A DNA stretch of 64,000 nucleotides. Source: Streptomyces sp. GQFP. Lineage in GTDB: Bacteria; Actinomycetota; Actinomycetes; Streptomycetales; Streptomycetaceae. Of this stretch, positions 1-9,786 are shown one piece after another (the stretch's first letter is position 1; every line of letters begins with the position of its first letter). The notes under the pieces were generated by a model. It ran no database searches. It was given only the letters and a program-made list of their open reading frames with translations, and was not told where the DNA came from. The stretch lies in contig NZ_CP089312.1 in NCBI RefSeq assembly GCF_021545335.1, positions 1,240,001-1,304,000 of the forward strand, in the 5' to 3' direction. The position numbers were made by a program, and so were the translations under genes.

Positions 1-957
1 GAGGGCGTCCCACCACTGACCGAAGTGCTTGGGGCGGACGTTGAGGTCCTGCTGGCCGTGGATGACGAAGACGCTGGCCTTGATCTTCCGGGCGTCCTTC
101 ACATAGTCGCGCTCGGTCCAGAAGCGGGTCCAGTCGCCGGAACGCGGGGCTCCGTCGACGATCTTCCGCTGTACGGCGGCGCACTTGGCGCGGGCGGCGG
201 GGCTCTCGACGTAGTCCGACAGCCATTCGGGGCCGGAGTCGTAGAGGGGGGCGCCCTTGGCGAAGTAGTAGTCGTACCAGGAGGAGATGGCGCTGATCGG
301 GACGATCGTCTCCAGGCCCTTGACGCCCGTGGCGGCCACGCCGTTGGCGATCGTGCCGTCGTAGCTCTTGCCGATCATGCCCGTCTTGCCGTTGGTCCAG
401 GTCGCCTTGGCGCGGTCGGTGCCCGTGCGGGTCGTGTATGCCTTGGCGCGGCCGTTCAGCCAGTCGACGACGGCCTTCGCGGACTGGATGTCGGAGCGTC
501 CGCCGACATCGACGCAGCCGTCGGAGCGGTTGGTGCCGGCCAGGTCGACGCCGACGAAGGCGTAGCCGCGCGGTACGAAGTAGTTGTCGTAGAACAGTGG
601 CATCTGGACAACGTTGCCGTTCGCGTCGTACGTCTTGCGCTGGCTCTCGTTGCCGCGTCCGCAGCAGGAGTAGTAGGGGCTGGCGTCCATGATCACGGGT
701 ACCTTGCGGCCCCGCGCGGCGAGTTCGCGCGGCCGGACGATGTCGACGGCCACGCGGTCGGTCTTCCCGTCGCTGTCGCCGTCGAGTCCGGTGTCCACCC
801 AGACGGCCTCGCGGATGGCGTTGTCGTACGAGTAGACGGGTCTGCTCTCCCGTGGGGCGCTGTGGGCGACGGCCGGGGTGAGCAGGACGGCCATGAGGGC
901 GGCGGTGGCCGCCGTCGCGAGCGTTCTCCAGGTCGTGAAGCGCGTGCGTTTCGGCAT
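1..957 (-). CDS. Secreted Xaa-Pro dipeptidyl-peptidase (S15/CocE family), 3' end outside window
   Basis: Serine peptidase of the alpha/beta-hydrolase S15 family, expected to release X-Pro dipeptides outside the cell. The ATG at 957 opens a Sec-type signal peptide: basic start MPKRTRFTTW, then a hydrophobic stretch to about residue 30 ending AVAHSA. The catalytic domain follows, with the nucleophile in GKSYDG (Ser198), where S15 enzymes carry GxSYxG. The frame is open to the left edge (319 codons seen), so the catalytic Asp/His and the C-terminal jelly-roll domain lie outside. It is divergent from the secreted M1 peptidase, so the two may be a pair for extracellular peptide use. A CocE-type esterase is the alternative, but the residues around the serine favour the peptidase. 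Confidence 0.85.
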   Translation of the reverse strand, partial: MPKRTRFTTWRTLATAATAALMAVLLTPAVAHSAPRESRPVYSYDNAIREAVWVDTGLDGDSDGKTDRVAVDIVRPRELAARGRKVPVIMDASPYYSCCGRGNESQRKTYDANGNVVQMPLFYDNYFVPRGYAFVGVDLAGTNRSDGCVDVGGRSDIQSAKAVVDWLNGRAKAYTTRTGTDRAKATWTNGKTGMIGKSYDGTIANGVAATGVKGLETIVPISAISSWYDYYFAKGAPLYDSGPEWLSDYVESPAARAKCAAVQRKIVDGAPRSGDWTRFWTERDYVKDARKIKASVFVIHGQQDLNVRPKHFGQWWDAL

Positions 958-1123
958 GTGCCGGACGGTACTGCGGTCAACTCCCGTGCAAAAGAGGGTC
1001 TCTTGGGCCCATGACGGCCGAATGGCGATCGTGTGACAGGGGTGGTTGTGGACACGCCTGGTCCCACAGGTGATGAATAGGCTGCGAACAGACTTCACGC
1101 CCCCCCCACGACTTGGAGCTTTC

Positions 1124-2647
1124 GTGCACCGCAGACTCATCCCGTCGGGCGCACTCGCGACGGCCTCCCTGATGCTGGCGATCCCGGCGTCCGCCGCGAG
1201 CTACTCTCCCGGCGCACCGGGCATTGGCGACCCCTACTACCCGGCGTACGGCAACGGCGGATACGACGTCTCGCACTACGACCTGCGGCTCAAGTACCAG
1301 CCCGCGACGGACGAGTTGGAGGGCACGGCGACCCTCCTCGCCACCACCACCCAGGATCTGTCGCGGTTCAACCTGGACTTTCTTCTCGACGTGAGCGAGG
1401 TTCGCGTCAACGGTGTCCGGGCCGCGTTCGTCACCTCCGGCGAGCACGAGTTGGAGATCACTCCGCGTACTCCCCTGGCCAAGGGCACGGCGGTCACGGT
1501 CGTCGTGCGGTACAGCGGAGTGCCCTCGTCGAAGCAGGCGTACGGCTTCACCAGCTGGCACCGCACGCCTGACGGCGGCGTCGGCGCCAACGAACCCGAG
1601 GCCGCCTGGTGGTGGTTCCCCAGCAACGACCACCCGCTCGACAAGGCCACGTACGACGTCTCGGTGCTCGTCCCGGACGGCTCGCAGGCGATCTCCAACG
1701 GCACGCTCCAGTCGACGAGTTCACGCCTCGGCTGGACCCGCTGGAACTGGCGCTCCAACAAACCGCAGGCCACGTATCTCGCCACGCTCGCGGTCGGGAA
1801 GTTCGACGTCACGACCGGGACGACCGAGAGCGGCATCCCGGTGGTCAACGCCTACAGCAAGGACCTCGGCGACAACTACGGGGCCGCGCGGGCGAGCATC
1901 GAACGGACCGGGGAGGTCGCGGACTGGCTGGCGGAGTACTTCGGCCCGTACCCGTTCAACGGGCTCGGCGGATACGTCCCGAACACGAACACGGGGTACG
2001 CCCTGGAGACACAGACCCGGCCCTTCTACAGCCCCCGCCAGTTCGCGAACGGGACGAACGTCTCCGTCGTCGTCCATGAGCTGGCCCACCAGTGGTACGG
2101 CGACGCGGTGTCCGTCGCCGGCTGGAAGGACATCTGGGTCAACGAGGGCTTCGCGCGGTACGCGCAGTGGCTGTGGTCCGAGCACGAGGGCGAGGGCACG
2201 GCACAGGAACTCGCCGACTACGTGTACGCCGTCCACTCGGCCGACGACCCGTTCTGGACCGTGAAGCCGGGCGACCCGGGCCCCGAGAACCAGTTCCACC
2301 TGGCCGTCTACGACCGGGGCGCGCTGGCCCTCCAGGCACTGCGCAACGAGATCGGCGACGCGGACTTCTTCGCGATCCTGAAGGGGTGGCCGACGAAGTT
2401 CGCGTACGGCAACGCGTCCGTCGCCGACTTCCAGGCGTACGCCGAACAGGTGGCCGGCGAGTCGTTGGGGGCGCTGTTCGACACCTGGCTGTTCCAGGCG
2501 TCGAAGCCGGCCGCTCCGGCGGCGGCGCGGGCATCGGCGTCGGTGGCTCCCGTGATGCCGAAGTCGTGGAAGGAGATCGCGGCGACCAACTCGGTGCACG
2601 AGGGGCACGCTGAACCGGGCCATCGGGCTTCCGTGCCTCACAAGTAG
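1124..2647 (+). CDS. Secreted M1-family zinc metallopeptidase
   Basis: Aminopeptidase-N-like zinc peptidase of 507 residues. I chose the GTG at 1124 because GGAG lies just upstream and a signal peptide follows at once (HRRLIPSGALATASLMLAI, cleavage near ASAAS). Residues about 35-210 form the M1 beta domain. The catalytic domain has HELAHQW with zinc ligands His318 and His322, and the third ligand Glu341 in NEGFARY, giving the exact HEXXH-x18-E spacing. The usual GAMEN exopeptidase motif is replaced by a GYALET-type sequence, common in secreted actinobacterial relatives. The protein lacks the large C-terminal helical domain of full-length PepN. Its 3' end overlaps the convergent SDR gene by 10 nt. 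Confidence 0.9.
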   Translation: MHRRLIPSGALATASLMLAIPASAASYSPGAPGIGDPYYPAYGNGGYDVSHYDLRLKYQPATDELEGTATLLATTTQDLSRFNLDFLLDVSEVRVNGVRAAFVTSGEHELEITPRTPLAKGTAVTVVVRYSGVPSSKQAYGFTSWHRTPDGGVGANEPEAAWWWFPSNDHPLDKATYDVSVLVPDGSQAISNGTLQSTSSRLGWTRWNWRSNKPQATYLATLAVGKFDVTTGTTESGIPVVNAYSKDLGDNYGAARASIERTGEVADWLAEYFGPYPFNGLGGYVPNTNTGYALETQTRPFYSPRQFANGTNVSVVVHELAHQWYGDAVSVAGWKDIWVNEGFARYAQWLWSEHEGEGTAQELADYVYAVHSADDPFWTVKPGDPGPENQFHLAVYDRGALALQALRNEIGDADFFAILKGWPTKFAYGNASVADFQAYAEQVAGESLGALFDTWLFQASKPAAPAAARASASVAPVMPKSWKEIAATNSVHEGHAEPGHRASVPHK

Positions 2648-3363
2648 GCCGATCCGCCTGACACGTTGAGGGTCTGGCCCGTCAGGAAGCCGCTGCCCTC
2701 GTCGATCACGTACAGGAGTGTCGAGACGAGGTCTGACGGCAACTGCGTACGGGGGACGGCCTGTTGGGCGCGGACGTGCTCGAAGCCGCCGTCCGCGCCG
2801 ACGGTCCGCTCGGCCGTCGCCGTGCGGACCATGCTGGGGGCGATGGCGTTGACCGTGATGCCGCAGGGGCCGAGGGCCGAGGCGAGGGCGCGGGTGAAGC
2901 CGATCAGGCCCATCTTCGAGGTGACGTACGGGACCATCGTCGGCGGGGCGGTGAGGACGGCCGCCGAGGCGATGTTCACGATGCGCCCCCAGCCTGCCGC
3001 CCTGAGGTGGGGCAGTACCGCCTGGGTGATCAGGAAGGGTGCCTCCAGGTTCACGCGCATCACGCGTCGCCACTCCTCCGGGGTCGTCTCCTCGAAGGGC
3101 GCGGAGGGGTAGACGCCCGCGTTGTTGACGAGGACGTGCAGGGTGCCGAAGCGGTCGATGACGCGTTCCAGTGCCTGCCGTACCTGGGTCTCGTCGGTGA
3201 CGTCGGCGGTCAGCTCCAGGTAGTCCAGGACCTTTCCGGCGGTCTTGGGCTGAGGTACCAGGTCCAGGCCCGCGACCCGGTAGCCGTGGCCCGCGAGCGC
3301 GACGGCGAACTCGTGGCCGAGGCCCTGCGCCGCGCCGGTCACCAGTGCGGTACGCGTCTCCAT
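2638..3363 (-). CDS. SDR-family NAD(P)-dependent oxidoreductase
   Basis: Classical short-chain dehydrogenase of 241 residues. The Rossmann glycine motif is at the N-terminus (VTGAAQGLGHE), NNAG follows near residue 85, and the catalytic YxxxK is in YVTSKMG. The start at 3363 places METRTALVTG at the N-terminus as in other SDRs; an in-frame start 16 codons upstream would add an atypical extension. It is divergent from the sugar-type ABC operon, so it may oxidise or reduce the imported sugar or polyol. That link is inferred from position only, and the substrate cannot be read from the sequence. Confidence 0.85.
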   Translation of the reverse strand: METRTALVTGAAQGLGHEFAVALAGHGYRVAGLDLVPQPKTAGKVLDYLELTADVTDETQVRQALERVIDRFGTLHVLVNNAGVYPSAPFEETTPEEWRRVMRVNLEAPFLITQAVLPHLRAAGWGRIVNIASAAVLTAPPTMVPYVTSKMGLIGFTRALASALGPCGITVNAIAPSMVRTATAERTVGADGGFEHVRAQQAVPRTQLPSDLVSTLLYVIDEGSGFLTGQTLNVSGGSAYL

Positions 3364-3509
3364 GGGGCGAGTGTGATGAGGCACCGGCCGCTCGGCAAGA
3401 GCGCATTTCACTCGCCGGAACGGCCCGGTTGCCGCCCGCGCCCAAGGGGCCCACGCTGCGGTGCACCCCCCAGCCGATGCTGCAGCCGCCCGTACGGGAG
3501 CCGTGCCCG

Positions 3510-4559
3510 ATGACCGAGACCGAGCGTGCCGTGGACGACGCCGAGCGCGCCCGCGAACAGGACGACGGGCGGCGGCGATTCAGGGTGCCGCCGCGGCTCG
3601 CCGGGCTGCTGCCGCGCCGGGTGGTACGGGACGAGTTGGGCGTTCTGCTCGTCCTGGGGCTGCTGATCGCGGGCATCGGCATCCCGTACCCCGACTTCCT
3701 CGCCAGCGACAACCTGCTCTCCACCGCGCACAACTCCGTGTACATCTCGCTGATGGCGTGCGGGATGGTGTTCGCGCTCGCCATGCGCGAGGTCGATCTG
3801 TCGGTGGGCGGCAGTTACGCGATGTGCCTGGTGGTGGGGGCGCTGCTGGTGCGGGAGGGCACGCCTCCTTGGCTCGCGGTGCCGGTGATGCTGGCCACCG
3901 GGATCCTGCTCGGGGTGTTCAACGCGCTGGTCACGACGCTGCTCGCGCTGCCGTCGTTCATTGTCACGCTGGGCACGCTGCTGCTGTTCCGGGGGGTCGG
4001 GCTGGCCCTCGCGGACGGCAAGCAGATCACCGATCTGCCGTTGGACGACTCGTTCTTCACCCTCGCGGGCGGCGACGCGGGCGGAGTCCCGTTCGCGCTC
4101 TGGGTGCTGCTCGCGGTGGTCGTCGTCCTCTCGGTGGTGCTCGCCCGCACCCGCTTCGGAGCCCGGGTGCGGGCGATCGGCTCCAACCCGGACGCCGCCG
4201 CGTTCAGCGGAATCCCCGTCGTCCGCACCCGGATCCAGGCCCTCGCCCTGTCCGGCCTCACCACGGCCTGCGCCGCCGCCCTCGCCCTCGCCTTCTACGG
4301 CGCCGGTGACCCGACGCTCGGGCAGGGCTACGAGTTGCAGGCCATCGCCGCGTGCATCATCGGCGGTACCCCGCTGGCCGGCGGACGCGGTTCGGTGATC
4401 GGCGCGGTGGCCGGGGCGATGATCCTGTCGGTCGTGGCCGCCGGGCTCGTGTTCTTCGAAGTCCCCATCAACTGGACGTCGTTCGCGACCGGCGGGGTCA
4501 TCCTCGTCGCGGTCGCGGCCGACAGCGCGCTGCGGCGGACCGGACGCCGACGCAAGTAA
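3510..4559 (+). CDS. Sugar ABC transporter permease (RbsC-like)
   Basis: Integral membrane permease of the ribose/galactose class (BPD_transp_2), 349 residues. A basic cytoplasmic N-terminus of about 45 residues is followed by eight to ten hydrophobic segments. The family motif region is near the C-terminus (AIAACIIGGTPLAGGRGSVIGA). The ATG at 3510 has GGGAG upstream; longer readings add a non-conserved tail. It is the first gene of a permease - binding protein - ATPase operon. The ligand is probably a pentose, methylpentose or polyol, but nothing in the sequence fixes which. Confidence 0.9.
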   Translation: MTETERAVDDAERAREQDDGRRRFRVPPRLAGLLPRRVVRDELGVLLVLGLLIAGIGIPYPDFLASDNLLSTAHNSVYISLMACGMVFALAMREVDLSVGGSYAMCLVVGALLVREGTPPWLAVPVMLATGILLGVFNALVTTLLALPSFIVTLGTLLLFRGVGLALADGKQITDLPLDDSFFTLAGGDAGGVPFALWVLLAVVVVLSVVLARTRFGARVRAIGSNPDAAAFSGIPVVRTRIQALALSGLTTACAAALALAFYGAGDPTLGQGYELQAIAACIIGGTPLAGGRGSVIGAVAGAMILSVVAAGLVFFEVPINWTSFATGGVILVAVAADSALRRTGRRRK

Positions 4560-4635
4560 CTCCCTCCACCTCGCTGCCGATCCCCCACACCGACACACCA
4601 AGTGCCCCTGTGAGCCGCTCCCTTGGAGGCCCTGA

Positions 4636-5706
4636 ATGCACCGCCGACTCCGTACGCTGTCCGCCGCCCTCGGCGCGCTGGTGCTGATGGCCGCCGCCGG
4701 ATGCGGCGACTCCGACAGCAGTTCCGCCGGTTCGGGCGGAAAGCTCAAGATGGGCATAGCAGTTGCCAACATCTCGCTCAACTTCGCGCACGAGATGGTC
4801 CTCGGCGCGGAGAGCGCCGCCGATCACGCGGGGAACATCGACTTCAAGGCGGTCGGTCCGCCCAACACCGACGGCCCCGCCGAGGTGCAGCTCTTCCAGA
4901 ACCTCACCGCCCGCGCCAAGGACGGCATCGTCCTGGAGAACCTCGACCCGCCGATCTTCACCCGGCCCGCCGCCCGCGCCGTCGACCAGGGCATCCCGAT
5001 CGTCGCCCTGGACACCTCCCCCACCGACGGCAGCAAGGTCACCTTCTATGTGGGCAACGACAACTACGCGCTGGGCGAGTTGATGGCCACGGAGGCCCTG
5101 AAGCGGCTCGGCGACGACCCGAAAGGCGAGATCGTCATCGGCGTACCCAACCCCGGGACGCCGGTGCTCGACAACCGGGCCAAGGGAATCGCCGACACGT
5201 TCGCGAAGGAGGCGCCGAACGTCAAGATCCTCGGCCCCTTCCAGACGTACAGCGATCCCGGGCAGAACTACAGCTCCTGGTCGGCGCAGGTCAACGCGCA
5301 CCCGGACGCGCTCGCCTTCCTCGGGGTCGGGGACGCCGACAGCTACAACCTCGCCAAGATCAAGAAGGCGGAGGGCGGCAAGTGGCTGACGGCCGGCTTC
5401 GACGTCGACCCGAAGACTCTCGACGCGGTCAAGGACGGCTCGAACTTCGTCACCATCGACCCGCAGCACTTCCTCAAGGGCTATCTGTCGACGGCGATGA
5501 TGATCGAGGCGGTCCGGGAGAACGACGGGAAGCTGCTCGACGGCTGGTTCCTGTCGCCGGGCGGGGTCGTGGACTCCTCGAACATCGACGAGGTCATCAC
5601 CCGCCAGAAGTCCGCGGACGCGGCGTACGACTGGTACAAACCGACGATCGACAAGCTCCTCGGCGACCAGCAGGCCAACCTCAAGCCGCTGAAGGACGCA
5701 CGCTGA
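4636..5706 (+). CDS. Sugar ABC transporter substrate-binding lipoprotein
   Basis: Periplasmic-binding-protein-like family (RbsB type, Peripla_BP_4), 356 residues. The signal sequence ends in a lipobox (LMAAAGC), so the mature protein should be anchored by a lipidated cysteine near residue 23. Two lobes are visible: the N-terminal lobe contains the GIVLENLDPP segment and the C-terminal lobe a sugar-type FLGVGDADS region. TTGGAGG gives a strong ribosome-binding site before ATG 4636. It delivers ligand to the permease encoded 76 nt upstream. Its stop lies 1 nt before the ATPase start, so the two are probably translationally coupled. Confidence 0.9.
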   Translation: MHRRLRTLSAALGALVLMAAAGCGDSDSSSAGSGGKLKMGIAVANISLNFAHEMVLGAESAADHAGNIDFKAVGPPNTDGPAEVQLFQNLTARAKDGIVLENLDPPIFTRPAARAVDQGIPIVALDTSPTDGSKVTFYVGNDNYALGELMATEALKRLGDDPKGEIVIGVPNPGTPVLDNRAKGIADTFAKEAPNVKILGPFQTYSDPGQNYSSWSAQVNAHPDALAFLGVGDADSYNLAKIKKAEGGKWLTAGFDVDPKTLDAVKDGSNFVTIDPQHFLKGYLSTAMMIEAVRENDGKLLDGWFLSPGGVVDSSNIDEVITRQKSADAAYDWYKPTIDKLLGDQQANLKPLKDAR

Positions 5707-5707
5707 A

Positions 5708-7180
5708 ATGACGTACGGCGATGTCCTGGTGGCGCAGGAACTGGTCAAGTCCTACGGCGGGGTACGGGCGTTGGACGGAGCCGGGATCAGACTGCGGGGC
5801 GGTGAGGTGCACGCGCTGGTCGGTGAGAACGGGGCCGGCAAGTCCACGCTGGTACGCATCCTTTCGGGGACGCTGACGGCGGACGAAGGGGCGGTAAGGC
5901 TGGCGGGCGACACGCAAATCGCCGTTGTCTCCCAGGAGTTGAGCCTCTTCCCCGATCTCACCGTCCGGGAGAACCTCTTCCCGCACCGCCCGCCGCGCCG
6001 CTTCGGCCTGCTCGACCACGGCGCCATGGACCGGGCGGCCCGGCCGGTCCTCGCCGACCTGGGCCTCGATGTCGAGCCAGGCACCCTGCTCGGCGAACTC
6101 CCCCTGGCGGACCAGCAGTTGACGGAGATCGCCCGGGCCCTGCTGCGCCGCCCCGGACTCCTGGTGCTCGACGAGCCGACGTCGGCGCTCCCGGCCGCCG
6201 CCGTGGACCGCCTCGAACGCGTCCTGCGCACCCTCACGGGGCGGGGCATCGCGGTCCTGTACGTCACCCACTTCCTGGAGGAGGTGATGCGCTTCGCGCA
6301 GCGCGTGACGGTCCTGCGGGACGGCCGGGTCGCGCTGGCCGGGGTGCCACGCGCCGAACTCGACGTACCCGAGCTGGTGACGGCGATGCTCGGCGGCCGC
6401 CCCGAACCACCGGCCCGCCGGACGCGCAGGGCGGTCGACACCTCACCGCCGCCGGTGGTGCTGTCCGAGGTGAGTGTGCCCGGGCGGCTCACGGATGTGA
6501 CGTTCACGGTGCGGGCGGGCGAGGTGGTCGGGGTCGCGGGGCTCCAAGGGGCGGGCCATCTGGGCGCGTTGGAGGTGGTGTGCGGCCGTACGACGATCTC
6601 CGCGGGGCGGGTCGACATAGGGGGCCGGGGGCAGCCCCGCTCGCTGCGGGACGCGGTACGGGCCGGGGTCGCGTTCGTGCCGAGCGACCGGAAGCGGTAC
6701 GGGCTGATGACCGGCCGCACGGTGTGGGAGAACGCGACGGCGGTGAGCTGGCTGGCGCTGGGGCGGGGTGGTGTCATGCCGTCCCGGGCCGAACTGGTCG
6801 TCAGGACAGCGGAACTGACGGAGCGTCTGCGACTACGCGGCGGTCCGCACGACATCGTGGGCCGGCTCTCCGGTGGCAACCAGCAGAAGGTCGTCTTCGC
6901 GAAGTGGCTCGCGACCGACCCGAGGATCGTGGTCCTGGACGACCCGACGCGGGGCGTCGATGTCGGCGTACGGGCCGAAATGCACCGTATCGTCGGCGAG
7001 TTGGCGGCGGGCGGCGCGGCCGTCCTGGTTGCCTCGACAGACCTCGCCGAACTGACGGAGGTGTGCGACCGGGTGCTGGTGTTCGTGCGGGGCCGCATCA
7101 CGGCGGAGGTGCACGGGGAGCGGATGACGGAGCACGAGTTGGCGGTGGCGATTCAGCGAGGGGTGCCGAGGGTGGAGTGA
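5708..7180 (+). CDS. Sugar ABC transporter ATP-binding protein (RbsA/MglA type, two ATPase domains)
   Basis: 490 residues with two fused nucleotide-binding domains, the layout of ribose/galactose importers. The first domain has Walker A GENGAGKST and Walker B LLVLDEPTSAL. The second has the degenerate P-loop usual for this family (GLQGAGHLG), signature LSGGNQQKV and Walker B IVVLDDPTRGVDVG. The ATG lies 1 nt after the binding-protein stop. It energises import by the two upstream gene products. The operon ends here and faces the convergent IclR gene across 145 nt of G-rich sequence that holds a short direct repeat. Confidence 0.92.
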   Translation: MTYGDVLVAQELVKSYGGVRALDGAGIRLRGGEVHALVGENGAGKSTLVRILSGTLTADEGAVRLAGDTQIAVVSQELSLFPDLTVRENLFPHRPPRRFGLLDHGAMDRAARPVLADLGLDVEPGTLLGELPLADQQLTEIARALLRRPGLLVLDEPTSALPAAAVDRLERVLRTLTGRGIAVLYVTHFLEEVMRFAQRVTVLRDGRVALAGVPRAELDVPELVTAMLGGRPEPPARRTRRAVDTSPPPVVLSEVSVPGRLTDVTFTVRAGEVVGVAGLQGAGHLGALEVVCGRTTISAGRVDIGGRGQPRSLRDAVRAGVAFVPSDRKRYGLMTGRTVWENATAVSWLALGRGGVMPSRAELVVRTAELTERLRLRGGPHDIVGRLSGGNQQKVVFAKWLATDPRIVVLDDPTRGVDVGVRAEMHRIVGELAAGGAAVLVASTDLAELTEVCDRVLVFVRGRITAEVHGERMTEHELAVAIQRGVPRVE

Positions 7181-7325
7181 GGGGGGAGTGCGGTGCGGGG
7201 GTGCGTGGCTGAGGCGCGGTGCGAGTGGGCGCGCGGTAGCGGTGCGTCGCTGAGGCGCGGTGCGGGTGAGGGCCGGCGGAGGGGCGCGGTAAGCGGTTCG
7301 TGGCGACCGGCACGCGGTGCTCGGT

Positions 7326-8060
7326 TCAGGCCGAGAGTCGCCTCGTCAGTGCCCGGGCCGCCGCGCACACATGGGCGCCGACCCGGTCCACGTCGAGGCG
7401 GCGGGTGCCGCCGGTCACCGAGATGGCGGCGACGGGACGGGAGCCACGGCCGTAGACCGGGGCCGCGACCGCCGAGATGCCGACCTCGGCCTCCTCCAGG
7501 TTGACGCCGTAGCCACGGGCCCGGGTCAGGGCCAGGTCACGGGCGAGCTGGCCGGGCAGGGTGAGGGTGCGGGGCGTGAGACGGGGCAGGGAGGCCCGGG
7601 GCAGCCGGGGGTCGTGGGCGAGGAATATCTTGCCGGTGGCCGTGCAGTGGGCGGGGAGCCGGCCTCCGGTGCGGGAGACGATCGGGGTGGCACGGCGGCC
7701 GGTGATCTTCTCCAGGAACAGGGTGTCGGTGCCGTCGGGCACGGCCAGGTGGACGTTCTCCTTCGTCGCGTCGTGCAGATCGCCGAGGAACGGCAGTGCC
7801 GTGTCCCGGAGTTCGCGTATGGACGGCGCCGACTGGCCGAGGACGAAGAGGGCAAGCCCGATGCGGTACGAGCCCTCGGGGGTGCGTTCGACGAGCCCCA
7901 GCCGGACCAGTTCGCCGATCAGCCGGTGCGCGGTCGGTTTGGGCAGCCCGGTGCGCAGGGCGAGTTCGGCGAGGCTCAGCGCGGTGTCGGAGTCACCGCA
8001 GACTCGCAGCAGCGTCACGCCCCGCGCGAGCACCGACTTCGGAACCGGTCCGTCCGTCAT
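7326..8060 (-). CDS. IclR-family transcriptional regulator
   Basis: 244 residues: N-terminal winged helix-turn-helix (residues about 8-65, LSLAELALRTGLPKPTAHRL) and a C-terminal IclR effector domain. It lies directly downstream of the benzoylformate-decarboxylase-like gene on the same strand, with 67 nt between them. IclR proteins often control adjacent aromatic-acid genes, so it may regulate that enzyme. The facing sugar ABC operon is a second possible target. The effector is unknown. Confidence 0.9.
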   Translation of the reverse strand: MTDGPVPKSVLARGVTLLRVCGDSDTALSLAELALRTGLPKPTAHRLIGELVRLGLVERTPEGSYRIGLALFVLGQSAPSIRELRDTALPFLGDLHDATKENVHLAVPDGTDTLFLEKITGRRATPIVSRTGGRLPAHCTATGKIFLAHDPRLPRASLPRLTPRTLTLPGQLARDLALTRARGYGVNLEEAEVGISAVAAPVYGRGSRPVAAISVTGGTRRLDVDRVGAHVCAAARALTRRLSA

Positions 8061-8127
8061 GGGGAGATGGTCAGGCCCGGGGGGCCGGGTGACAAGACGC
8101 GCGTGACTATGAGTCCGGAACGTCTCC

Positions 8128-9786
8128 TTACTGCTGCCGCACCGGTACGTCGAGCAGCAGCGGCCGCGTCAACTCCCCTGCCCCGGCGACGATCTCCCGT
8201 ACGTGCTCGGCGCCGGTCGCCCGTACCGCGTCGACGCCGAAGAACCGGGCCGCCTGGGTGAAGTCGAGCGGCCCCAACTCCGTGCCGGGGCAGACGCCTT
8301 GGCCGCCCATCGCCGCGTACGTGTCCTGGAGGGTGCGGTAGACGCCGTTGTTCATGACGACGAAGAGCACCGGGGCCTGCGTACGGGCCGCACTCCACAG
8401 CCCCTGAAGCCCGAACAGGGCACATCCATCGCCCAGTACGGCGACGACCGGCCGCCCGGGCTCGGCGAGCGAGCGTCCGACGGCGGCACCGATGCCCCAG
8501 CCCAGCCCGCCGCCGACGGTATGCGTGTAACTTCCGGGCCGGTCGAGCCGTACGAGCCGGCGCAGCAACAGCCCTGCCGTGATGGCCTCTTCGACCACCA
8601 CGGCGTCCGGCGGCAGCCCTCGGGCCACGGCGTGCGCGGCGGCCCAGGGCGCGAGCGGCGCCGGTGAGTACGCGGCCAGGGCGGCGGCCTCCGCCCGCTC
8701 CCGCTCGGCGGTGTGCCGCTCACCGGCGCGCAGGATCCGGGCCTTCGCGGTGTGCGCCGGCACCTGGCTGCGCAGCAGCTCGGCGAGCTTGTCGAGGGAG
8801 GGCGAGAGCGCGCCCACCAGCCCGGCGGCGACCGGGAAGTTGCGGCCGATCTCGTCCGGGTCGGAGTCCAGCTGTACGACGTGGATGCCGGGCGGGAGCG
8901 CGGGCCCGGGCGTGTAGTGGTGAGGCGTGAAGGCGTGGGCGCCGACGATCAGGACGGTGTCGTACGGGGAGAGCGCGGCGCGGATCGCGTCGTGGCGGGG
9001 CGGGAGCATGCCCGCGTGGAGGGGGTGCGTGGTCGGGAAGTCGAGCCAGTCGGCCATGGGCTGGTGATGGACGGTGGCACCGCAGGCCTCGGCGGTCCTG
9101 ACCAGGGCGCTCACCGCGTCCTCGCGGCCGACTCCGTCACCGGCGACGATCACGGGCCGGGCGGCGGCGCCGAGGATGACGGCGGCCCGATCGAGGCCTG
9201 CGGCCGGGCCGGGCGGGGGTGGGACGCTCCGAACCGGCACCTCGACCTCGGTGTCCTCGGCGAACAGGTCCATGGGGACGGAGAGGAAGACGGGCCCGGC
9301 CGGGGGCCTGACGGCCAGGGCGAAGGCGCGGCGCAGGGCGAGGGGGAGGTCGTGGGCGTGCTGGATGTCGAAGGTGGCCTTCACGGCGGGGGCGGCGAGG
9401 GAGACGAGGTCGCCGGAGAGCATCGGGTCCTGCTGGAGGTGCCGGCGGTCCTGCTGGCCCGCCATCACGACGAGGGGGGTGCGGGAGCGGCGGGCGTTGA
9501 GCAGCCCGATCAGGCCGTTGGCGAGCCCGGCGGCGATGTGGAGGCTGACGAAGGCGGGGCGGCCGGTGGCGCGGGCGTATCCGTCGGCCATGGAGACTAC
9601 GGCGCCTTCGTGGACGCCGAGGATGTATTCGGGGGTGTAGCTCTCCTTGTCAACCTCGGTGCCGCCCTCGGTGTGCGCGAGGGCGGCGAGGAAGGGGAGT
9701 TCTGTGGTGCCGGGGTTGCCGAAGACGCGGTCCACGCCTTCGCCGCGCAGGATCTCCAGCAGGGCGAGGGCGGGACGGGATCCCAT
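8128..9786 (-). CDS. mdlC: Benzoylformate decarboxylase-like ThDP-dependent enzyme
   Basis: 552 residues in three-domain thiamine-diphosphate enzyme order. The N-terminal Pyr domain contains GNPGTTELPFL with the ThDP-activating Glu, as in benzoylformate decarboxylases. A central domain follows, then a C-terminal PP domain with the GDG...NN cofactor motif (GDGCALFGLQG ... VVMNN). The expected reaction is phenylglyoxylate to benzaldehyde and CO2, a mandelate-pathway step feeding benzoate and possibly protocatechuate metabolism. The start at 9786 has GAGGAG at good spacing. No mandelate dehydrogenase is visible nearby, so another 2-oxo acid may be the substrate. Confidence 0.8.
   Translation of the reverse strand: MGSRPALALLEILRGEGVDRVFGNPGTTELPFLAALAHTEGGTEVDKESYTPEYILGVHEGAVVSMADGYARATGRPAFVSLHIAAGLANGLIGLLNARRSRTPLVVMAGQQDRRHLQQDPMLSGDLVSLAAPAVKATFDIQHAHDLPLALRRAFALAVRPPAGPVFLSVPMDLFAEDTEVEVPVRSVPPPPGPAAGLDRAAVILGAAARPVIVAGDGVGREDAVSALVRTAEACGATVHHQPMADWLDFPTTHPLHAGMLPPRHDAIRAALSPYDTVLIVGAHAFTPHHYTPGPALPPGIHVVQLDSDPDEIGRNFPVAAGLVGALSPSLDKLAELLRSQVPAHTAKARILRAGERHTAERERAEAAALAAYSPAPLAPWAAAHAVARGLPPDAVVVEEAITAGLLLRRLVRLDRPGSYTHTVGGGLGWGIGAAVGRSLAEPGRPVVAVLGDGCALFGLQGLWSAARTQAPVLFVVMNNGVYRTLQDTYAAMGGQGVCPGTELGPLDFTQAARFFGVDAVRATGAEHVREIVAGAGELTRPLLLDVPVRQQ

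Noticed and set aside
1721..3784. Long reverse open frame across the M1 peptidase and SDR
   Set aside because: It is antisense to two well-supported genes and its product is Arg/Pro/Gly-rich with no family, as expected for G/C-rich shadow frames.
7181..7325. A small gene between the ABC ATPase and IclR genes
   Set aside because: The frames are G/C-rich repeats (GCTGAGGCGCGGTGCG occurs twice) with no ribosome-binding site.
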